A DNA stretch of 64,000 nucleotides, taken from contig OZ034971.1 in the NCBI GenBank assembly GCA_964030785.1, positions 31,472,304 through 31,536,303 on the forward strand. The letters run 5' to 3'. The translations under genes were made by a program, and so were the position numbers. The notes beneath the pieces were generated by a model. That model was not told the origin of the DNA. It saw only the letters and a program-made list of their open reading frames with translations, and ran no database searches. The DNA comes from Siderastrea siderea (taxonomy: Eukaryota > Cnidaria > Anthozoa > Scleractinia > Rhizangiidae). Each line of letters begins with the position of its first letter. Within the stretch, counting starts at the first letter, position 1. Below, one piece after another: positions 57,541-64,000 of this stretch.

Positions 57541-57858
57541 CTTTATTCGTCTCTAAAGGGCTTTTCGGAATAAAGATGCAAATAAAAACATAAAAGCAAG
57601 CAAAAACTATCTTAAAGTAAAATAAATAAATGTAAATTAAAAACTAAATGGGTAGATTATACATTATTTAAATCATTAATATTCGATTACATTGCAAAAA
57701 TTCACTTAATTAAGAAAACTTGAAAGTTGTTTTCTCTTTAAACAATGTTTGAAGTCTTTTAGTGTCAGTTTCAACTTGAGGTGTGGGTCTAATGAATTCG
57801 AATTAGCAGTTCTGAAGTAGAGGGTTCCTTGTCCAGTGGCGGTTCTGTTCAGGGGGAT
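57541..57858 (-). pseudogene. LINE 3' end
   Basis: The minus strand encodes RTATGQGTLYFRTANSNSLD, then HLKLKLTLKDFKHCLKRKLL-like text, and a 3' UTR ending GAATAAAG. The first 144 bp (57715-57858) are repeated at 59411-59562, which is the same part of ORF2. It is separated from the rest of the LINE by the block 57859-59407. Confidence 0.75.
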
Positions 57859-59407
57859 ACATAAGCCTTTGGATTACTCGCAAGTCTATCCTTGCTGGAG
57901 AGGTTACTCTACAGTTTAGGACCAAGGTATCTTAACGAGTGCTTGCCATAGGTAATGTTTTGCGTTAAATCTGGGTAGCACAAAATTCGCCCAACGTTTT
58001 CAACTTGCAATTCATTTCATCCTGACCATCGTTAGCAAAAGACAAACGGTGGGTTAAATTATATCCCTCAGTATACGGCAAATAATTAAAAGAAGGACTT
58101 GAACATCAGCACAGCATGAACTTGTATGACTTTTGCGAACCTCCTCTTATTGAACTGTCAATAATCGAATGCTTCAGATAATTAAATTGGATTGAGCTTT
58201 CATCTTGTTAAGCCGGATAGAGTTAAACGAGATTAAAAACGTCTGATAATTATACAAATAGTGAAATCCTCACTGAACCATTCAACTTAATCAGTCTTGA
58301 CCATAGATGTGCTTCTTGTTTTTTTTGCCTTTTTTTTTTGTAGACAAACGACGGGTACTTTCACATATTAGCAACTTTTGCGACATTGACCAAAATCCTA
58401 GCCGGTGAATTAATACTAAATTGGCTTTGGGTAAACAACTTTTTGGAAAAAACAACGAATCACATCTAATTCGCCGTTCTCGGAGAGTAATATTCGACTA
58501 ATAGGAACCAAGTGGAGGCACTCATATACTAAGTTAACGCGTACGTATGCCAGCAGAAAGATTGGACAGAGCGAACGTTAAGACTATTGCGGGCTTAAAT
58601 ACAGCGAAAGAGATTTTTTATTCGCAAAAGACTTAACACAGATTTATTCTGCACGGGTTCAAGCGTATTCTTATAATATAAAACACACAGAGTAATGCCA
58701 CGGTCAAACGGGTAAGTGCATTGCACTTTGCATGGCAGCTAGTTCGAATACTGAATGCACCCAGTTGGGACACTTGTTGCTCTTTTCTGTAATATTGTTT
58801 TCTTAATTTGGTGACACGTCTGCAAACGTTTAGCTAAGCTAAATGCTCCTACGTTTTACATCTCATCTGAAAAATTGACGACTTCAAGTTGTTTGTACGT
58901 GCTGAGAAAAAAGTTTCCAGCGTTTGCCAAAAGGCAACGGGAAAAATAGACCAAGTGTATTTTAAAAGATCATCAAGCACTTGCTTTGATGGTAATTTAA
59001 TTATAACTCTCTCGATTTGACTGAAAGCCCAGGTTGAAAGATCATATTTTTTAAAGTATGGCCAGAAGCTTCCCCTAAATTTGAAATGGGAACAAATAAT
59101 TTCAAAAGTGATGAAAAAAGTACGGCAAAAGACTGGCTGAAATTCTATCAGAATACCCATTTCTGACCTCTGAGTTGCCCCTCACGAAACCAAATCTGAT
59201 GAACTGTAATCAACCTCCATCTTTGCAATCCTGCACTTTATTCCCAAACAGCTTGTTTCTTTTTGCTCAACAGAATCTTTTCATCATATTTCATTGGATA
59301 TTTGATGAGATTTAGCCAAATCTCATGAAAGTTAGGTAAGCAAAATTTTGATATTATGCCAGGACACTGGCACATTGAAGGGTAGTGCAAAAATTAACCA
59401 AATACAC
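57859..59407. repeat. copied block from 20459-22165 lodged inside a LINE
   Basis: It reproduces the LINE scrap (57863-57983), the beta-trefoil exon 1 stub (ATG near 58020, minus) and the following noncoding sequence of unit B, in the same orientation. It lacks part of the source (for example 20840-21040) and ends at 'caaatacacaaca'. On both sides lies LINE sequence, with a 150-bp stretch of it duplicated. Confidence 0.85.
58849..59160 (-). CDS. hypothetical 103-codon frame, second copy
   Basis: Same frame as 21654-21965, with six amino-acid replacements by my reading (for example CRNFF to CRTFF and VAFCQ to VAFWQ). It is part of the block 57859-59407. No domain recognised. Confidence 0.3.
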   Translation of the reverse strand: MGILIEFQPVFCRTFFITFEIICSHFKFRGSFWPYFKKYDLSTWAFSQIERVIIKLPSKQVLDDLLKYTWSIFPVAFWQTLETFFSARTNNLKSSIFQMRCKT

Positions 59408-61628
59408 AACAAGAAAAGAAAACTTGAAAGTTGTTTTCTCTTTAAACAATGTTTGAAGTCTTTTAGTGTCGGTTTCAACTTGAGGTGTGGGTCTAATGAA
59501 TTCGAAATAGCAGTTCTGAAGTAGAGGGTTCTTTGTCAAGTGGCGGTTCTGTACAGGGGGATGTGTAGCATCTGGGAATTCCTTGTTGTTCGATTAGTTA
59601 TGCCAGCTGTTTGGATATATTAAGAGGACAGCCAGTCCGGCGTACACACAGTCATGCATTTAAAGGCCATTATTGCATGACGATAATATAACTGCTGTCT
59701 CACAGGTAGCCACTGCAGGTCTTTAAGAATAGGGGTGACGAGATCATACTTCTTTGTCCTGCTAATGATACGGCATGCAAAATTCTGCATGGCTTGGATC
59801 TTGTTCAGGTTAGACTCGTAGGTGTTACTCCAGACATTAGAACAATACAATAACTTACTGAAGACTAAGGCATTAATTATGATGGTATTTCTGTCAAAAG
59901 CGTGTTTTACTCGGTTGATCTGTCCCAAGCGCGTCATGCAACTGGACACTGTCGAAGTAACATGATCATTATATGTCAGCCTGGAATCGAGAAGAACTCC
60001 TAGGTCCTTTGCTGATGCAACAGGTGTAATTTCCTTCCCCAGTAAGGTTAGACGAAAATCTTCCAAAGATAACGAATTTAATTTTATCAGGGTTTATAAG
60101 GAGTTGGTTTTTAAAGGTCCAGTTACTAATTCTGCATAAATCTTCGTTTAATTTAGTAATGGCATTTGGCTGATCTTGAAAGTTAAAATTTAGCTACAGT
60201 TTAGTTTCATCTACATAGCATTGAGTGGAGTTGTGCTATGGGATGCTTGGGAGATCATTTTTGTATATTATTAAAATAGTAGCGGGCCAAGGATGCTACC
60301 TTGGGGTACTCCTCAGGTCACGGTAGTCGATCTGAGGTAGCGTTTGGATTTTAACGACTTGATAACGTGACTGGAGATAATCACGGAACCACTTAATGGC
60401 AGAGGGTGACAGACCGACATCCTGTAGCTTAGTTATTAGGATTTCATGGTCGATGCAGTCGAAGGCCTTACTCATGTCAAGCAGCACAATGGCAGTAAGC
60501 TGTTTCTTATCTATGGCCTCAAGGATAGCATCGATTGTTTGTATTATGGAAGTTTCAGTAGAGTTCCACTTCTTATTTCCATACTGTTTGGATGTCAGGC
60601 GTTGATTAGCTGTTAAGTAAGATGCTATTAGCTGATCATGGGCACCTCTCTCGCAGATTTTTGACAGCACGGGCATTAGCGAAATAGGTCTGTTGTTATT
60701 AGGGATTTCATGGTCGCCGTCCTTGGGAATAGGTATCACTTCCGAAGTTTTCCAAGCAATAGGAAATTGAGAAGAATGGAAGGTAGCGTTAATAATGGAT
60801 GTGATTGATGGCTGGCAGGCAGGCAGTCTTTTATGACTCGAAATGGAATTTTGTTTAATCCAGGGGATTTATTTGACGCCATTGATTTAATGATCTTTTG
60901 TACTTGGTTGGTATTCACACTAGCGTCGAAAAAAAATTGTTCAAATGTGGGATAATCCCGAGGGACAAATGTACGGTCATGTGCTCCACACTTGACTTGC
61001 TCTGCTAAGGTGCTAATTTTCTCAGTTGTATTCTTGCCAATATTTGTGAAGAAAGTACTGAATTCATTCGAAACCGTGTTTTGGAGGCAGATTTTTTGGG
61101 ATACAACTACAAATGGCATTCCACATGATATTGGTGTTGTTCTTGTTATCTTTTATTTGTTATGCCATAAATTCTTTTTGGCTAAACGGATTTCCCGTTT
61201 TACCTCTCGGCTAAGATTTTTGTAGGCAGACCAATCGAGAGGATCCTTAGTTTGTTTGAACTTACGCTACCAGTTATCTCTTGTTGCCATGAGTCCGCGA
61301 ATCTCAATCGGTGATGTAGGGATTCGGTTGTCCTCGCTGGCGAATTGTTTTTAGTGGTGCGTGTTCCTCTGGGATTTCATTGAACAGTGAATTAAAAGCG
61401 TAAAGCTTATCATCAGGATCGTCGAAGGTCTCCAACACCGACCAAGGTGCAAGTGTAATGTCATTCCAAAAATTTATCTGAAGAGTAATTCTTGAAGCTC
61501 CAAGTGGTGACAAACGTAGGTGTGGTACGCTGCTTTTTCAGCCTCAATACAACGCATACAAGATCGTGGTCGCTTATTGATGATGATAGAACTTCGGTTT
61601 GGATGATTTGTAGCACTGTGCTGTAGGT
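59408..61628 (-). pseudogene. CR1/L2-type LINE, 5'-truncated and decayed
   Basis: Minus strand, from 5' to 3'. Endonuclease end SISDHDLVCVVLRLKK (about 61590-61540). Linker with VSNEFSTFFTNIGKNTTEK and SMASNKSPGLNKIPF (60736-61119). RT with NNNRPISLMPVLSKICE, LLDMSKAFDCIDHEIL and WFRDYLQSRYQ (60296-60739). After a frame change and a stop, GVPQGSILGPLLF (about 60315-60275). The maturase-like end has AKDLGVLLDSRLTYNDHV, VFSKLLYCSNVWSN, LQWLPVRQQLYYRHAIMAF and a stop at 59620. C-terminal remnants with two stops reach 59411. Several frameshifts make it inactive. The 5' junction with duplicated sequence is at about 61628. Confidence 0.85.
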
Positions 61629-63045
61629 AGGTTTGCCATCTCCTCTGAAAGTTGGCCAAGACCTCCTCGAAGATCGAATCTTAGAGCATTTTTTGGACAA
61701 AAAGTTAATCTCTTCTAGTATTCATTGGCTAATCGTTTTTTCTATTTTCCTTGACCAGTTGGTTAGTTGCTAAATTTGGTTCATTATCAGTTGTATTGTG
61801 GAAATATCGTCTGATCCTCTATGAATTAGAATCACAAACATGCCGAGTTACAGCACAGTATAAAACGAAGTCCTAAAACTAAGTGCAGCAGAGGTTTGAT
61901 TAGAGATTGTCATACACTCGTATCAGCTCTAGCTGTGCTTGGAAGATGAGACCTAAGTTAGGAAAATGCCCTGGGTAAGGGATTCTTTCTGCAAACCTTA
62001 TTGGAAAGGTCTTTTAAGTGAGCAAATACTCTACATGGCATAAGACCTCTTGAATAGCCACAGCTTTTGAGTTGCAAAAAAAGTTCACTGACGAATTTAT
62101 GTAGTCTTGATGGCTTATCCTTCTCGTTGAAACATTTTTTGTCGGTTGGCGGTTTATATAATTTAAATCAATCCATTTGACTCTTGACGGCTAACCCCAT
62201 TGAAATCCTCATACAGTAGAATCTTGCATCTCTCGAACCCTTTTAGCTAGACTTTCTTGCTAACCCCCCCCCCCCCCCCCCCCCAAAAAAAGCAGCATCT
62301 CCTGTTTCACCTTTTACAACATGCGCTGTTGGCCAAAGCTTTAAGTATGACAAAAACTTCCTTACATTTACCTTATATGAAACACATTAGTGTAGTTCAT
62401 TTTCTTGTTTTTTTTATTCTTTTGATCGTGCGTATACTTTGGCTCACGAGAAAAAAATAACTGTTCTCCAAAATTTGTTTCCAGTCAAGATCTTAACGTT
62501 AACCATCTATACATCATTTTTGTTCTTACGTGTCTTTTGACCCGCCGTTCCCAAATTCCTCGAACACCTTAGTATCTGAACATGGTTGCGAATTCATAAG
62601 TTCAACATTCTTGTCCTATTATCCCATGTCAAGCCTCCCTATCAAACCGAGGCTAGGTACACATGCAACCTTTCAAATGTTTGTTTTCATTCACATACAA
62701 ATAAAACCAATTTTCATATTAAAGGATGTGACCTAAACTAGCTATGATAGGGAGGCTCAAGACAACTTGGAAATGGCCTATTTGCAAGCCTCAACCCAAG
62801 TAAACAATCAGTGTAACGAGCTGGAAGCGGCGACTAATAGCAAAACTCAACAACTAGGAGAGATGAATTTGACAAATTGAAAGAAAATTCCGAAAATCAC
62901 ACGCTTCACTTGTTCGGTAGAGCCGGTCATTTATGGCAAGAAAGTGTAAACACGTCACGGTGTAGATCACAGTGTAGTCACAGTGTCGGTCTCCAAAACG
63001 GCCAATATCGTCCCCTAAAATATTTCCAAATGATTACTTAAACGA
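61629..63045. repeat. segmental duplication block, unit B
   Basis: Matches 14985-16080 ('cctctgaaagttggccaagacc' onward). It contains a poly-C run (62265-62284) absent from unit A. No gene seen. Confidence 0.9.
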
Positions 63046-64000
63046 TGAAAGCTCAAAGAAACAGAAAACCGAATTATCATTCGGATACAATTTGGCTCTA
63101 TTTGGTAAGCCCGCCGTTCTTATATCAGACTACATGAACGCTAGCCTGAGTTGGCTTGTTAGCGAATAAATATGGTGCAGCTGCGAGCCGAATGCGGACT
63201 GTGTAGGCAAACAAAGCGGCGACCGTTCCTTCGTCTCCTCCGTCAATATTTCTAACGTCCTATTCTCCACTAATCTCGTACCCGGAGACCTCAAGCTTCT
63301 TGGTCAGCGGGTGGTTCCTGGGAGAGAACCTGGGGTAGTGAAAAAATATGACTTTTTGATTGGCTGTTCAGCATAAACCGGTAACTGGTAACCGCAGGAT
63401 TTCTGTGGTACACAAAAGTCTCCCATAAGGAACCTCCCCTGACCAAGAAGCTTGAGGGCTCTGGGTAGGAGATTGACTCCCCTCTAAGGAGCTCGTTCAC
63501 AGGCTGATGAAACGGAGATTTCACTAAGGATTTGATGGGATAATCGAGGGATGTTACAGCACGCGAGAAAGATTTTAAAAGGTAAATAATTAACTGTTTT
63601 TATTTATACTGAAGCATTTTTTACAAAAAAATTCCCCTTCTTCTACTTGCATACCTGCAATACTGGGCGGGGACAACAGACATATTTCAAATTTGCACCT
63701 ACATCTCATACAAAACAATCTTTCGAATAACTTAGTTGTATACATGTGCCAAGTATTTTGACCTTTTTTATGACATAGCCTACTTAAATTAAGTTTAAAA
63801 TATTATGTATAATAGGTAGTTTGGGTGTTGTCTTCTATAAGCAATATAAGTTATTCATAAATACAAAGAAACTCCACAACAAAATTCCACTGTGTGATTT
63901 TTGACTTTCTGAGTTTCGCATCAAATATTAACATTATTAAATAATTTCGATTTATATTTAATTGAAAGCCTTAACTTCTGAAAAACTTTTATTTCAACGA
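63045..64000. repeat. start of a third duplicated unit (C)
   Basis: Matches 424-830 and 1070-1700 as well as 16100-17110, without the 830-1084 insert. The next beta-trefoil paralog would be expected roughly 2 kb beyond the window. Confidence 0.85.

Noticed and set aside
57333..57593. Frames of repeated MYVCMYVC and HTYIHTYI type
   Set aside because: Translation of the (CATA)n tetranucleotide tail of the LINE on both strands.

Overview
The window looks like eukaryotic, animal intergenic DNA, most likely from an anthozoan cnidarian (coral or anemone). That guess rests on the AT-rich composition, the spliced genes with GT-AG introns, and the mixture of Penelope-like retroelements carrying hammerhead ribozymes, CR1/L2-type LINEs with microsatellite tails, and many terminal-inverted-repeat (TIR) DNA elements. 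There is no bacterial-style gene organisation. Only a small part encodes plausible host protein.

The backbone is a tandem segmental duplication. Unit A runs from about 424 to 16080, unit B from about 16085 to 63045, and unit C begins near 63045 and leaves the window. Units A and B each carry one minus-strand, multi-exon gene for a small secreted beta-trefoil-like protein (3163-4803 and 18562-20241). Unit A is about 15.7 kb and unit B about 47 kb. Most of the difference is material present in B and absent from A, so A often serves as an empty-site reference: a 5.1 kb TTAA-flanked element (22936-28076), a 0.9 kb segment (29217-30125), a 15 kb block (30506-45628), an 11.3 kb TIR element (45878-57188) and a split LINE (57389-61628). 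A has private insertions too: a retroposed 3' end (830-1084), a Penelope-like cluster (5217-8317) and a duplicated segment (10625-11880).

The 15 kb block of unit B holds at least part of another spliced plus-strand gene (exons 38403-38477 and 42938-43126, perhaps starting near 30732). Its introns contain a CATGGT-array element, a Mutator-like element with an L2 LINE inside it, a TAA-flanked TIR element, several palindromic MITEs and a 43-bp satellite. The 11.3 kb element is bounded by arrays of a short palindrome (GGAGTTAAAATAACTCC) and contains putative exons, a 92-bp higher-order tandem repeat and further nested TIR elements.

The observations most worth pursuing are: (1) paralog B has lost its first coding exon to a LINE fragment, yet an in-frame ATG in the former intron would restore a signal peptide; (2) the recurring architecture of DNA elements whose ends are arrays of short palindromic motifs, different in each element; (3) the three-level nesting of inverted repeats at 22936-28076; (4) hammerhead ribozymes in Penelope pseudo-LTRs with predictable active and dead copies; and (5) a LINE interrupted by a copied block that is flanked by LINE direct repeats. 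All similarity statements come from reading the sequence by eye. No alignment or database search was run.
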